Part shown: one piece after another, positions 33,782 to 43,249 of the stretch | How positions within the stretch are numbered: the first letter of the stretch is position 1 | How the letters are laid out: every line of letters begins with the position of its first letter | Source of the DNA: an uncultured Opitutales bacterium | Lineage (GTDB): Bacteria; Verrucomicrobiota; Verrucomicrobiia; Opitutales; Seribacteraceae | Direction: 5' to 3' | Length of the DNA stretch: 55,163 nucleotides | NCBI GenBank assembly: GCA_938091675.1 | Contig: CALKMX010000057.1 | Coordinates: 1 to 55,163 of the forward strand | Position numbers and translations under genes: made by a program | Notes under the pieces: generated by a model | The model's database searches: none | What the model was told of the DNA's origin: nothing | The model's input: only the letters and a program-made list of their open reading frames with translations

Positions 33782-36700
33782 ATGACAACAACAAGCCTTA
33801 TACCAGTTTTAGCATCTGCTGGTGACAGTGGATATCTTTACGGACTTTTCTTTTTAATCGTTGCTTTGATTATTGGTGCAGCGACCAGACATTTTCTCCA
33901 ACGGATTCCTCTTCCATTCACCGTGCTACTACTTCTTATTGGATTAGCGATGGGTGGATTGAATCGAGCTTATGGCCCACATGGAGGTCATGCTCATGGG
34001 GATAGTCATGCGGCAGAACAGGCACCTGGGTTGTGGAATAAGTTTGTGGATACTTTGAGCGGGGCAATTTCTTGGGGAGGCAACTTGGATGGTCACCTCA
34101 TATTGTATGTATTTTTACCTATACTTATTTTTGAGGCAGGCTTTGCCCTAGATGTGCACACATTTAAAAAGTCATTCCTTAATGCATTTTACCTAGCGGG
34201 TCCGGGTATTGTGACTGCAACTGTGATGACGGGTTTTGCTTTCATGGGACTGATCTATGCATTTGGTGGATCCGGAGGAGTTCTTCAAGATTGGAATGTG
34301 GACTCGGGGGCATTTATTGTCCTCGCATCGATGCTTTTTGGAGCGGTCGTAAGTGCGACCGACCCTGTGGCTGTTGTGGCTCTACTAAAAGAACTTGGGG
34401 CGAGCAAAAAACTTGGCACATTGATAGAAGGAGAGTCTTTGCTTAACGATGGTACAGCGATCGTCGCCTTTGTTTTGTTAATCGGAGTAGTAACGGGGGC
34501 CGAGCAGTTTTTGGGGACAGGAAGTTTTCTTGGTACCGCTGCAATTGGATTTGGAAAAATTGGAGCTGCTGGTGGATTGGTTGGGGTGATTATTGGTCTG
34601 GTGGCGATTCTATGGGTGAGGAAAGTCTTTAATGATCCGCTTATTGAAATAACAGTTGTTCTCGTCACAGCTTACGCCGTTTTCTTTGTGTGCGAGCATT
34701 TTTTCCATGTGTCTGGGGTTCTTGGACTGGTTGCACTGGGGATTGTAATGGCCGGTGTTGGCAGAACGCGCATTAGCCCAGAAGTAGAACATTTTATGCA
34801 CGAATTCTGGGAGTTTACCGCTTTTGCTGCAAATGTGATTATTTTTATAGTCGTTGGTGTGGTGATCGCTCAGAAAGCTCAACCAACCGGAATGGATTTT
34901 CTCATCCTGTTTTTGGTATATGTTGCGATTCATGTAGTCCGTGCGATCAATATGGGAATGTTTTACCCACTGATGAAAAAAGCAGGTTATGGCTTGCCCG
35001 GGAAGGACGCTGTCGTCGTATGGTGGGGTGCTTTGAGGGGGGCCATAGGTTTAGCCCTGGCCCTCGTGGTTTACTCTGAGAACCTGAGGTATGAATTTGA
35101 AGTCTCTGAGGGTGGAGCGGGTTACTCCGCTAAAACCACTTCTGTTTTTGTGGTGGATGCCAAGGAGGCTCAAAATTACTCAAGACCCAACCCTGACCTA
35201 AACCTCTACGGTATGGCAGCCAACACCTTCGCCCAGGCAAATATTTCTCAGGGAAGAATAATTGGAATTTCCCAAACTGCCCAGACTGCTGATCAGACAT
35301 TGGGTAACAAAAACTCGAAAGACGCGGCGAAGTTGCGTGAACAATTATCCAACGGTGAGAAAAAGGTAGTTATTTTTGGAGAGGGTTCTGGAGCAATTGC
35401 TCAAGCCTCTGTCGTTGGTATTTCTGCAAGAGTTCGGGATCAGTTCCTCTTTTTAATTTCTGGCATTGTTTTGCTCACTCTCTTGGTAAATGCCACTACC
35501 ATAAAATCATTGGTTAATAAATTAGGGCTTACCGACTTACCTGCCGTTAAAAAGTTAATGTTTTCTAACGCTACGGGAAATATTTCCAATGTTTGCGAAC
35601 AAGAAATGGACCTATTGAAGGACGATCGTTTCCTTAGTGGTGCAAATTGGGGATTGGTCAGGAATTATTTGCCTGATCCTGTTAGCTATCCCTTAACCGC
35701 CAGCGAACTTGAGTCCATGGATACCTTGGCCGAGGCTAGGAGAAGATTGCTCGAAAAAGAGAGGAGCAGTTATTGGGCACAGTTTAGGTCTGGTTTGTTG
35801 TCTGCCCGTGCGGTGGCTCAGCTTGATAATAACCTGAGTGAGGTTCTTGATTTTCAGGGAAAAGTACCGATGACGGAGAGGGCATACTTGGACGACATTT
35901 GCATGGTTAGCAAATTAAGTGAAGCTCTCAAGGATTTACCATTTTTGAAAAGATATTTTTCTGACAAAATAACAGTTGGGTATGATGCTTCGAAAGCGTT
36001 CGTTATTGCTCAACAGACCATGGCCAAAATGGTTGATTCGCTTGTGAGGGAACTGGATGACTCAAATGATGTTGAAAAACAGCAAAAAACCTCGCGCTTA
36101 TTAAAAGACGAAATCCGCCAAAACCGTCTCAGGGGGTTACAATACATCCGTAACATGCATGAAAATTACCCTGAGGTAACAGTCGGAATCGAAACCAAGG
36201 ACGCGATACGATCAGTATTGAACCATGAACGTGCAACGATCAAGAAGATGCGCGGGGATGGTATGCTGGAAGCAGATGAAGCGACTCGTATGATTACTGC
36301 AGTGGAAGGAAGGATGAAAAATGTGATGGAAAGTCCTCTCGAACTGAGGCTACCTGAACCTGAAGAAGTCCTTCGCGAAGTAGCTTGGCTTAAAGGAATG
36401 AGCGATGAGGTGATTTCTAAAATCCTTAATGCGTCGGAATCAAGGGTTTATAATTCTGGTGATGCTCTCATGAAGCAAGGTGACACGGGGGATGGTTTGA
36501 TTGTTATTACTCGAGGAAGTGTCAAGGTTTCAATCGGAGATGTGGTCGTAGATATTATGGGTCGTGGTGCTGTAATCGGAGAAATGGCGGTTTTAGCTGG
36601 TGTTCCCAGGACTGCCACGGTCGTGGCGGATTCTACTGTGAATGCCCTTTGGTTGACGACAGATTCCATGCAGTCAATAATGGGAGAATCGCCCGAACTT

Positions 36701-36991
36701 TCTGGCAGCCTCTGGAAAACAGCTGCAATGCGATTTGCCGAAAATCTTCTTGGTACGAGGGATCCTTACAATGGATGGAGCCAAATACAGTTGCGTAGAT
36801 GGTTAAACGAGGGCGAAGTAATGGCACCCAAAGATGGAGAAACCATTAATCTTTATGGCAAGGTAGCAATACTAGTATCCGGACAAGCTGTTGCTCCTGG
36901 TTCGTCCGATCCAATTGTGGCACCTGCTGCTCTAAACCTTGCGGAGAGTATGTTTAATGGCAGTGCCAAGGTATTCGTCCGAAACGCATAG
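33782..36991 (+). CDS. SOS1-like Na+/H+ antiporter with cyclic-nucleotide-binding domain
   Basis: A 1069-residue CPA1 antiporter. About twelve membrane helices carry the ion-site motifs SATDPVAVVALLKELGASKK (191-210) and GESLLNDGTAIVAF (217-230), which closely resemble plant SOS1 and bacterial NhaP types. After TM11 (WWGALRGAIGLALAL) there is an insert of about 120 residues (about 432-552) before the last helix. A cytoplasmic helical region leads to a cNMP-binding domain (about 876-965, GEMAVLAGVPRTATV). An outer loop at 65-78 is His-rich (PHGGHAHGDSH). It should exchange cytosolic Na+ or K+ for H+. It lies 21 bases after the FecR-like gene. Confidence 0.88.
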   Translation: MTTTSLIPVLASAGDSGYLYGLFFLIVALIIGAATRHFLQRIPLPFTVLLLLIGLAMGGLNRAYGPHGGHAHGDSHAAEQAPGLWNKFVDTLSGAISWGGNLDGHLILYVFLPILIFEAGFALDVHTFKKSFLNAFYLAGPGIVTATVMTGFAFMGLIYAFGGSGGVLQDWNVDSGAFIVLASMLFGAVVSATDPVAVVALLKELGASKKLGTLIEGESLLNDGTAIVAFVLLIGVVTGAEQFLGTGSFLGTAAIGFGKIGAAGGLVGVIIGLVAILWVRKVFNDPLIEITVVLVTAYAVFFVCEHFFHVSGVLGLVALGIVMAGVGRTRISPEVEHFMHEFWEFTAFAANVIIFIVVGVVIAQKAQPTGMDFLILFLVYVAIHVVRAINMGMFYPLMKKAGYGLPGKDAVVVWWGALRGAIGLALALVVYSENLRYEFEVSEGGAGYSAKTTSVFVVDAKEAQNYSRPNPDLNLYGMAANTFAQANISQGRIIGISQTAQTADQTLGNKNSKDAAKLREQLSNGEKKVVIFGEGSGAIAQASVVGISARVRDQFLFLISGIVLLTLLVNATTIKSLVNKLGLTDLPAVKKLMFSNATGNISNVCEQEMDLLKDDRFLSGANWGLVRNYLPDPVSYPLTASELESMDTLAEARRRLLEKERSSYWAQFRSGLLSARAVAQLDNNLSEVLDFQGKVPMTERAYLDDICMVSKLSEALKDLPFLKRYFSDKITVGYDASKAFVIAQQTMAKMVDSLVRELDDSNDVEKQQKTSRLLKDEIRQNRLRGLQYIRNMHENYPEVTVGIETKDAIRSVLNHERATIKKMRGDGMLEADEATRMITAVEGRMKNVMESPLELRLPEPEEVLREVAWLKGMSDEVISKILNASESRVYNSGDALMKQGDTGDGLIVITRGSVKVSIGDVVVDIMGRGAVIGEMAVLAGVPRTATVVADSTVNALWLTTDSMQSIMGESPELSGSLWKTAAMRFAENLLGTRDPYNGWSQIQLRRWLNEGEVMAPKDGETINLYGKVAILVSGQAVAPGSSDPIVAPAALNLAESMFNGSAKVFVRNA

Positions 36992-37008
36992 CATATCCTG
37001 ACCTAGTC

Positions 37009-37096
<88 letters not shown>

Positions 37097-37166
37097 AAAT
37101 TACTGAAACAGACACATGCTTATGCACAAGGTTCAAACTTCCGTCAATGTTCAAAAGAACCGATCT

Positions 37167-37237
37167 TTGCTTCTCAAATACCTTAAAATTTAAAGAAATG
37201 TTTTCTGGTTTGCTTGTTTAGATTAATCATCTAGAAA
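37167..37237 (+). promoter_or_regulatory. Candidate promoters of the nuo operon
   Basis: Two weak pairings are visible: TTGCTT (37167-37172) with TTTAAA (37189-37194), spacing 16, and TTGCTT (37210-37215) with TAGAAA (37232-37237), spacing 16. The second would start transcription at or next to the nuoB ATG (37245), giving a leaderless mRNA. Neither is close to consensus. Confidence 0.28.
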
Positions 37238-37244
37238 AGACCAA

Positions 37245-37769
37245 ATGGTATCAAACGAAGTTGGCTACAACAGCAAGGTGGAAGGTGAGGTTATTGTTAC
37301 CCGTGCTGATGCTGTGATTAATTGGATTCGTAAACATTCGGTCTGGCCTATGCCCATGGGGCTTGCTTGTTGTGCCATTGAGCTTATGGCCTCGGCCGCT
37401 TCGCGTTACGATATTTCCCGCTTTGGCATGGAGGTTATGCGTTTTTCTCCCCGCCAATCCGACTGTATGATCGTTGCGGGAACAGTCACCTATAAAATGG
37501 CCGAGGTAGTGCGTCGTATTTATGATCAAATGGGTGATCCCAAATGGGTTGTAGCCATGGGTGCATGTGCATCCACCGGTGGCATGTACAGATCATATGC
37601 TGTGATGCAAGGAGTTGATAATGTCGTGCCTGTTGATGTCTACGTAAGTGGATGTCCTCCGCGTCCGGAAGCCTTACTGGACGCAATGATCAAACTACAG
37701 GACAAAATCGGGAATGAACCGGCAGTAAAGAATCTGTCCAAGAAGCCCGAACCTAGCCTCCTATCTTAA
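37245..37769 (+). CDS. nuoB: NADH-quinone oxidoreductase subunit B
   Basis: NuoB carries cluster N2, the last iron-sulfur centre before quinone. The four ligand cysteines are present: the tandem pair in [10 protein letters not shown], one in GACASTGG and one in [14 protein letters not shown]. At 174 residues it is of normal size. It is the first gene of the operon in the window; nuoA was not found upstream, where the tRNA and the antiporter stand. ATG 37245 has no Shine-Dalgarno and may be leaderless. Confidence 0.95.
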   Translation: MVSNEVGYNSKVEGEVIVTRADAVINWIRKHSVWPMPMGLACCAIELMASAASRYDISRFGMEVMRFSPRQSDCMIVAGTVTYKMAEVVRRIYDQMGDPKWVVAMGACASTGGMYRSYAVMQGVDNVVPVDVYVSGCPPRPEALLDAMIKLQDKIGNEPAVKNLSKKPEPSLLS

Positions 37770-37773
37770 TCCC

Positions 37774-38391
37774 ATGATTGACGAAGATTTCGTCACATCC
37801 CTTCTTCACGGCAGAGAGTACTTAAAGGTATTTTCGCAAACGGACTGCTTAACTTTGGATTGCGAGCCAAAACACTTAATCGAGTTCTCCACTCTGCTTA
37901 GAGATGAAAAGACTTTTGATCTACTGGTTGATCTAACTGCGGTTGATCATGGGAATGATGCCGATATTCGTTTTACGGTTGTGTTACATTTGTATTCTTT
38001 AATCCATAAGGCATATCTTCGTGTTCAAGTTAATTGTCCGGATAATGATTCGCCGGTTTTACCATCCATAAGTTCAGTTTTCCCCGCAGCAAACTGGCAC
38101 GAAAGAGAAACTTTTGATATGTTCGGGATTCATTTTTCTGAACATCCAAATTTAAAGAGAATTTTAATGTGGGATGACTATCCTTACTATCCCTTGCGGA
38201 AAGAATTTCCATTGGCCGGAATTGAAGTCCCTTTACCCGCAGATGATGTATCTGAAGTAACTGGAGCCGATGTGGATCCTGCTCCAATGATGGGGGGACC
38301 TTTTGTGTCATCCGGGACTGGAAGGTTAAGCCAGTCTGAACCACGGGCCAAGGATGAGAGTTGGACAGAAACTTCAGAAAAGCCTTTATGA
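37774..38391 (+). CDS. nuoC: NADH-quinone oxidoreductase subunit C
   Basis: NuoC is part of the peripheral arm next to NuoD. The 205-residue protein has the 30-kDa signature: WHERETFDMFGIHFSEHPNLKRILMWDDYPYYPLRKEFP. The C-terminal tail (residues about 155-205) is low-complexity and not conserved. NuoC and NuoD are separate here, unlike the E. coli fusion. Its stop overlaps the nuoD start as ATGA. Confidence 0.94.
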   Translation: MIDEDFVTSLLHGREYLKVFSQTDCLTLDCEPKHLIEFSTLLRDEKTFDLLVDLTAVDHGNDADIRFTVVLHLYSLIHKAYLRVQVNCPDNDSPVLPSISSVFPAANWHERETFDMFGIHFSEHPNLKRILMWDDYPYYPLRKEFPLAGIEVPLPADDVSEVTGADVDPAPMMGGPFVSSGTGRLSQSEPRAKDESWTETSEKPL

Positions 38392-39620
38392 GTAAAACAG
38401 TCACAGAGGTTCAAATTGGAGATATTGGTTCTCAGGCGGCATCCCACATGGATTCTGAGAGAATGTCTTTGAATGTTGGTCCGTCTCATCCCACGACCCA
38501 TGGGGTTCTTCGATTGATGATGGAGCTTGACGGAGATTTGATTACCCGCTGTGAGCCTGTTTTGGGCTACCTTCACAGAGGGGATGAAAAAATTGCTGAA
38601 AATATGACTTACAACCAGTTTGTGCCTTACACGGACAGATTGGATTATTTGGCTCCTCTCGCCAACAATGTTGCTTACGCAATCACGGTAGAGAAACTTG
38701 CTGGGGTCACACTTCCTGAACGCTGTGAGGCAATACGTGTGTTGATCTGTGAAATGGCGAGGATATCAAGCCATCTTTTGGGCATGGGTGTTTTTGGAAT
38801 GGATGCGGGTGCATGGACACCTTTCATGTATACTTTTACAGAACGGGAAAAACTCTACACCCTTTTTGAGGAATTAACTGGTGCTCGATTTACCACCAGT
38901 TTTACCAGAATAGGTGGTGTTGCCCGCGATATTCCTGATGGTTGGTTGACCAAGGTTGAGAAGTTTGTTGATGAACTTCCTAAAGCGATTGATGAAGTTG
39001 AAAAACTTCTCACCAGAAACCGAATATTTTTAGACAGGACAGAGGGGATAGGTACCATTTCCGCCGAGGATGCTATTGCATACGGTATAACGGGACCAAA
39101 CCTCCGTGCGAGTGGAGTCGATTTGGATTTGCGTAAGGACAAGCCCTACAGTGGTTATGAAAAGTATGAATTCGATGTGCCTATCGGAACGAAGGGTGAT
39201 TGTTATGATAGGTATCTGATTCGCATCGAAGAGGTCAGGCAAAGTATTTTAATCATTAAACAGGTCATTGCCACGATGCCTGGTGGATTATGGTATGCGG
39301 ACGATGCTAAAAAAATCTTTGCCCCTCCAAAAGACAAGATTATGTCGAGCATGGAAGAGCTCATCCAAAACTTCATGATTGTCACTGAGGGACCTCAGGT
39401 ACCCCCTGGCCAAATCTATTTTGAAGCAGAAAACCCCAAGGGTGCACTTGGCTTTTATCTAGTTTCAAAAGGTGGTGGTGTTCCTTACAGGCTCAAAATA
39501 AGAGCACCAAGTTTTTGTAACCTTTCAATCCTCGAAAAATTAGTTCCTGGTCATATGCTAAGTGACATCACCGTTATCCTTGGCAGTTTGGACTTCGTTA
39601 TGGGTGAGTGCGACCGTTAA
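38388..39620 (+). CDS. nuoD: NADH-quinone oxidoreductase subunit D
   Basis: NuoD forms the quinone site with NuoB. The 410-residue protein has GPSHPTTHGVLRLMMELDGD with the quinone-contacting His, then YLHRGDEKIAE and FVPYTDRLDY with the conserved Tyr. The C-terminus FVMGECDR matches the family end. The start at 38388 overlaps the nuoC stop as ATGA; the frame extends upstream to 38361 but inside nuoC. It ends one base before nuoE. Confidence 0.95.
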   Translation: MSKTVTEVQIGDIGSQAASHMDSERMSLNVGPSHPTTHGVLRLMMELDGDLITRCEPVLGYLHRGDEKIAENMTYNQFVPYTDRLDYLAPLANNVAYAITVEKLAGVTLPERCEAIRVLICEMARISSHLLGMGVFGMDAGAWTPFMYTFTEREKLYTLFEELTGARFTTSFTRIGGVARDIPDGWLTKVEKFVDELPKAIDEVEKLLTRNRIFLDRTEGIGTISAEDAIAYGITGPNLRASGVDLDLRKDKPYSGYEKYEFDVPIGTKGDCYDRYLIRIEEVRQSILIIKQVIATMPGGLWYADDAKKIFAPPKDKIMSSMEELIQNFMIVTEGPQVPPGQIYFEAENPKGALGFYLVSKGGGVPYRLKIRAPSFCNLSILEKLVPGHMLSDITVILGSLDFVMGECDR

Positions 39621-39621
39621 G

Positions 39622-40173
39622 ATGGAAAATTTGCTTAAATTATCTGCCGAAACATTGGCCAAAATCGACGAGGTTGTTCCCAAGTATCCTCAAAAACGAA
39701 GTGCTGCGTTAATGGTCATTCATCTGGTGCAAGATGAGTTAGGTGCGGTCGATGACACCGCCTGTGAATGGATTGCCAAACGCCTCGAGCTCCAGCCCAT
39801 CAATATTAAAGAACTGATCACATTTTATCCAATGTTGCGCGAAAATCCCTGGGGAAGAAAGCATGTCCGGGTTTGTCGAACATTACCATGTGCTCTTCGC
39901 GGATCTTATGGAACATGCAAAACTTTTGAGAAGATGCTTGGAGTTAAGGAAGGGCATGTTCGAGAAGATGGGGAATACTCTCTAGAGTTTATGGAATGTC
40001 TGGCAGACTGTGGTCAGGGCCCTGTGGTAATTGTAGATGAAAAAACCTACGAAAATATTGAGGGGGAAAGAGCCACAAAATTTGCCGAACTTTTACTCGA
40101 TGGAAAATTAGATGGTGTGGAAGAATTTAAGAGCTATGAGGAGTCCTTAAACCAACAAATTCCCAAACAATAA
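39622..40173 (+). CDS. nuoE: NADH-quinone oxidoreductase subunit E
   Basis: NuoE holds the [2Fe-2S] cluster N1a. The ligand motifs are C-x4-C (CRTLPC) and C-x3-C (CLADC). At 183 residues it is of normal length. The start at ATG 39622 is one base after the nuoD stop and fits the family; an upstream start inside nuoD is rejected. It works with NuoF in the NADH-dehydrogenase module. Confidence 0.95.
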   Translation: MENLLKLSAETLAKIDEVVPKYPQKRSAALMVIHLVQDELGAVDDTACEWIAKRLELQPINIKELITFYPMLRENPWGRKHVRVCRTLPCALRGSYGTCKTFEKMLGVKEGHVREDGEYSLEFMECLADCGQGPVVIVDEKTYENIEGERATKFAELLLDGKLDGVEEFKSYEESLNQQIPKQ

Positions 40174-40181
40174 TTTTTTTC

Positions 40182-41540
40182 ATGAGCGAACAATCACCCA
40201 AAGAGCGAAGAATCATCTTAAAATATGCAGATGATCCTGCATACTCGAACCGTATTGACTGCTATTTGCGAGTGGGAGGTTATCAAAACCTTAAGAAAGC
40301 TTTTGCGATGAAACCCGAGGAGGTTGGTGAGGAGGTCCTGAAATCGGGCGTCCGCGGACGGGGTGGTGCCGGATTTCCCGCCGGAATGAAGTGGAAATTC
40401 CTCGACCGGAAGTCTGGCAAACCTATTTACCTTATTTGCAATGCGGATGAGTCTGAGCCAGGCACCTTTAAGGACAGGCAAATTATGTACAAAGACCCTC
40501 ATCAATTGATCGAGGGTATGATGATTTCGGCTTATGCAATTGGTGCGTCCCAAGCCTTTATTTATATACGAGCAGAGTTTCACGAAGGTGCACGGATCCT
40601 GAACCGGGCCATCTCCGAGGCCAAAGATAAGGGATTTTGTGGGAACAACATTTTGGGTTCTGATTTCTCTTGTGACCTGGTTGTTCACCGGGGTGCAGGT
40701 GCTTACATTTGCGGAGAAGAAACTGGGCTGATTGAATCCTTGGAAGGGAAGAGGCCCAACCCAAGGATTAAGCCCCCTTACTTTCCTGCCGTCCTCGGTC
40801 TTTACCAATGTCCAACCATCGTTAATAATGTGGAAACACTTTGTAATGTCCGTCACATCATTGAAATGGGCGGGGACGAGTTTGCCAAGATTGGCAAACC
40901 TAACAATACGGGAACCCGAATTTGGTGTGTTTCCGGCCAGGTTATGAAGCCCGGCTACTATGAATTTGAATGTGGTGCCCTTACCTTGGGTCAAATGATT
41001 TTCGATGTTTGTGGTGGATTACGACCGGGTCGATCGCTTAAGGCGGTTATTCCTGGCGGTTCTTCGGCAAAAGTCCTGAGGGCAGATGAAAGGTTCTCAG
41101 GCACCCTCAAGGATGGTACTGCTTTTGACTGGGGGCTGGGAGATATCCCTTTAGATTTTGATGGGCCCATGTCTGCAGGCAGTATGTCAGGCTCCGGGGG
41201 GATCATTGTGATGGATGACACGGTCGACATCGTGCAGGCCATGGCCAATATCAATGCCTTTTACGCTCATGAATCTTGTGGGCAGTGTACCCCTTGCCGG
41301 GAAGGTTCTTTATGGATGCGCAAAATTACTCAGCGTATGTGTTCAGGAGGAGCCCGGAAGGAGGATGCAGACTTACTTCTATCCGTGGCCAAACAAATTG
41401 AGGGACGGACAATTTGTGCATTTGGAGAAGCTGCTGCATGGCCCACCCAAAGTTTTGTTACCAAGTTTAAGGATGATTTTATTAATAAGGCTAGTGAAAC
41501 TGCTGAGAACAGAGATCCCAAATCGCTCCAACTGATTTAA
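40182..41540 (+). CDS. nuoF: NADH-quinone oxidoreductase subunit F
   Basis: NuoF oxidises NADH using FMN. The FMN/NADH-binding loops are GRGGAGFPAGMKWKF and GAGAYICGEETGLIESLEG, and cluster N3 is bound by ESCGQCTPCREG plus a later Cys in TICAFGEAAAWP. The 452-residue length is normal. ATG 40182 follows a T-rich run without a Shine-Dalgarno. It ends 11 bases before nuoG. Confidence 0.96.
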   Translation: MSEQSPKERRIILKYADDPAYSNRIDCYLRVGGYQNLKKAFAMKPEEVGEEVLKSGVRGRGGAGFPAGMKWKFLDRKSGKPIYLICNADESEPGTFKDRQIMYKDPHQLIEGMMISAYAIGASQAFIYIRAEFHEGARILNRAISEAKDKGFCGNNILGSDFSCDLVVHRGAGAYICGEETGLIESLEGKRPNPRIKPPYFPAVLGLYQCPTIVNNVETLCNVRHIIEMGGDEFAKIGKPNNTGTRIWCVSGQVMKPGYYEFECGALTLGQMIFDVCGGLRPGRSLKAVIPGGSSAKVLRADERFSGTLKDGTAFDWGLGDIPLDFDGPMSAGSMSGSGGIIVMDDTVDIVQAMANINAFYAHESCGQCTPCREGSLWMRKITQRMCSGGARKEDADLLLSVAKQIEGRTICAFGEAAAWPTQSFVTKFKDDFINKASETAENRDPKSLQLI

Positions 41541-41551
41541 CCCTGCAATTG

Positions 41552-43249
41552 ATGATTTCTCCAACTACAGAAGAGATGGTCACGATAACCTTAAACGGCA
41601 AAGAGGTAGAGGTGCCTACAGGAATTAATGCGGTGGAGGCAGCAGCCCTTCACGGGCAAGAAGTTCCTCATTACTGCTACCATCCCAAATTGAGCGTAGC
41701 TGGAAATTGCAGAATGTGCCTGGTTGAAATGGGCACTCCAATGAGGGACCGTTCTACAGGAGAAGCAATCTTTGAAGAGGATGGCAGCCCCAAGATTGGC
41801 TGGGTTCCTAAGCCTGTGATTGGATGTGCAACCAATGTCTCTCCAGGCATGCATTTAAGAACCGAATCCGATTTAGTAAGCGAGTGCAGAGAAGGCATTA
41901 TGGAGTTTCTTTTGGTCAACCATCCACTTGACTGCCCCATATGCGACCAGGCAGGAGAGTGTCGATTGCAGGAGTTTGCCACCGACTACGGGAGGGGCTA
42001 CAGCCGATATATTGAGCGAAAAAATGTTAAACCCAAAAGGACCCGTCTGGGACCAAGGGTTACTTTGGATGATGAAAGGTGTATCCTATGCTCACGCTGC
42101 ATACGTTTTTCCCAAGAGGTAGCCAAAGACGATGTCCTTGGGTTTGTTGACCGTGGAAGTTTTTCAACCCTGACCTGTTTTCCTGGCAAAGAACTGGCCA
42201 ATAATTACTCTTTGAACACCGTTGATATTTGTCCGGTGGGAGCATTAACTAGCACAGATTTCAGATTCAAAATGCGGGTATGGTTTCTCAAAGAGACCAA
42301 AAGCATTTGTACCGAGAGCAGTGCAGGTTGTAATACCATTGTCTCAAGCAGGGAAGGGGTGATCCAACGAATTACTCCCCGCCGTAATGATTTGGTTAAC
42401 GACACATGGATGACGGATAGCGGACGCGATCTGTACAAGTCGGTAAGGTCAGAAAGCCGGATTTTAAGACCATCGGTTAATGGGAATGACTTACCCCTGA
42501 AAGATGTGGTATCCTCCGCGGTTGATTGTTTACGCGGGGAAAAAATTGGTTTTGTTGTAAGCTGTCATTCCTCCCTGGAAGAGCAAATGCTGGCCAAGCG
42601 TTTGGTAAGTTTAACAAATGCCCAAACTTTTATCTGCGGCCATTTTGGAGACGATGATGGAATCTTGCTTTCAGCCGACCGAAGTCCAAATTTGCGTGGT
42701 GCTCTGGTCACCGGTTTGATCGATCAGTATCCCAATGATAATTTGGCCGATTTAAATGATGCGATTTCTAAAGGTAATATCGAAACAGTTTTCGTTTTTG
42801 ACGAAGACCTCATTTTATCCGGAGTAAGTAAAGAAAACCTTCAAAAGGTATCGATGGTCTATCTGGGGACCCATAGTAACAACAGTAGCCGGTTGGCGGA
42901 TGTCGTTTTACCGGGCCTGTCAGTTTTTGAAAAAAATGGCTCCTTTGTTAACCGTTCGTTCATCGCTCAAGCTTTTGAAATGTCTGTGCCTGGACCTGCC
43001 GGAATTAAAAGCCAAGTAGAAGTCCTGACTGATATCATTTCCAAACTGTCTGAAGAGGAAGGGATTTCATCTGATCTCGATGAGGTTTGGGATATATTCA
43101 ACAGTCATAACCAATCTGTCTTAGCGGGAACAAAATTTTCAAACCTGAAAAAAGTTTCTGTGCCGATCGATGGTTCCAGTTGGTCCCATCTTAACTTTGT
43201 GGAAAAAACGGCCCTGAATTATCACCCAATTGAAAGTGAACCCAAATGA
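41552..43249 (+). CDS. nuoG: NADH-quinone oxidoreductase subunit G (short form)
   Basis: NuoG carries electrons from NuoF to NuoI. Clusters N1b (CYHPKLSVAGNCRMC), N5 (HPLDCPICDQAGEC) and N4 (CILCSRCIRFSQEV with CPVGALTS) are complete. At 565 residues it is much shorter than E. coli NuoG (908): the molybdopterin-type domain is reduced but keeps DVVLPGLSVFEKNGSFVN. The N7 ligands are degraded (ICTESSAGC, then WMTDSGR lacking its Cys), as in many bacteria. The start is taken at ATG 41552. It overlaps nuoH by ATGA. Confidence 0.93.
   Translation: MISPTTEEMVTITLNGKEVEVPTGINAVEAAALHGQEVPHYCYHPKLSVAGNCRMCLVEMGTPMRDRSTGEAIFEEDGSPKIGWVPKPVIGCATNVSPGMHLRTESDLVSECREGIMEFLLVNHPLDCPICDQAGECRLQEFATDYGRGYSRYIERKNVKPKRTRLGPRVTLDDERCILCSRCIRFSQEVAKDDVLGFVDRGSFSTLTCFPGKELANNYSLNTVDICPVGALTSTDFRFKMRVWFLKETKSICTESSAGCNTIVSSREGVIQRITPRRNDLVNDTWMTDSGRDLYKSVRSESRILRPSVNGNDLPLKDVVSSAVDCLRGEKIGFVVSCHSSLEEQMLAKRLVSLTNAQTFICGHFGDDDGILLSADRSPNLRGALVTGLIDQYPNDNLADLNDAISKGNIETVFVFDEDLILSGVSKENLQKVSMVYLGTHSNNSSRLADVVLPGLSVFEKNGSFVNRSFIAQAFEMSVPGPAGIKSQVEVLTDIISKLSEEEGISSDLDEVWDIFNSHNQSVLAGTKFSNLKKVSVPIDGSSWSHLNFVEKTALNYHPIESEPK

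Noticed and set aside
40218-40994. 258-codon open frame on the minus strand of nuoF
   Set aside because: It lies wholly inside the conserved nuoF gene on the other strand and its product has no recognisable features; a shadow frame.
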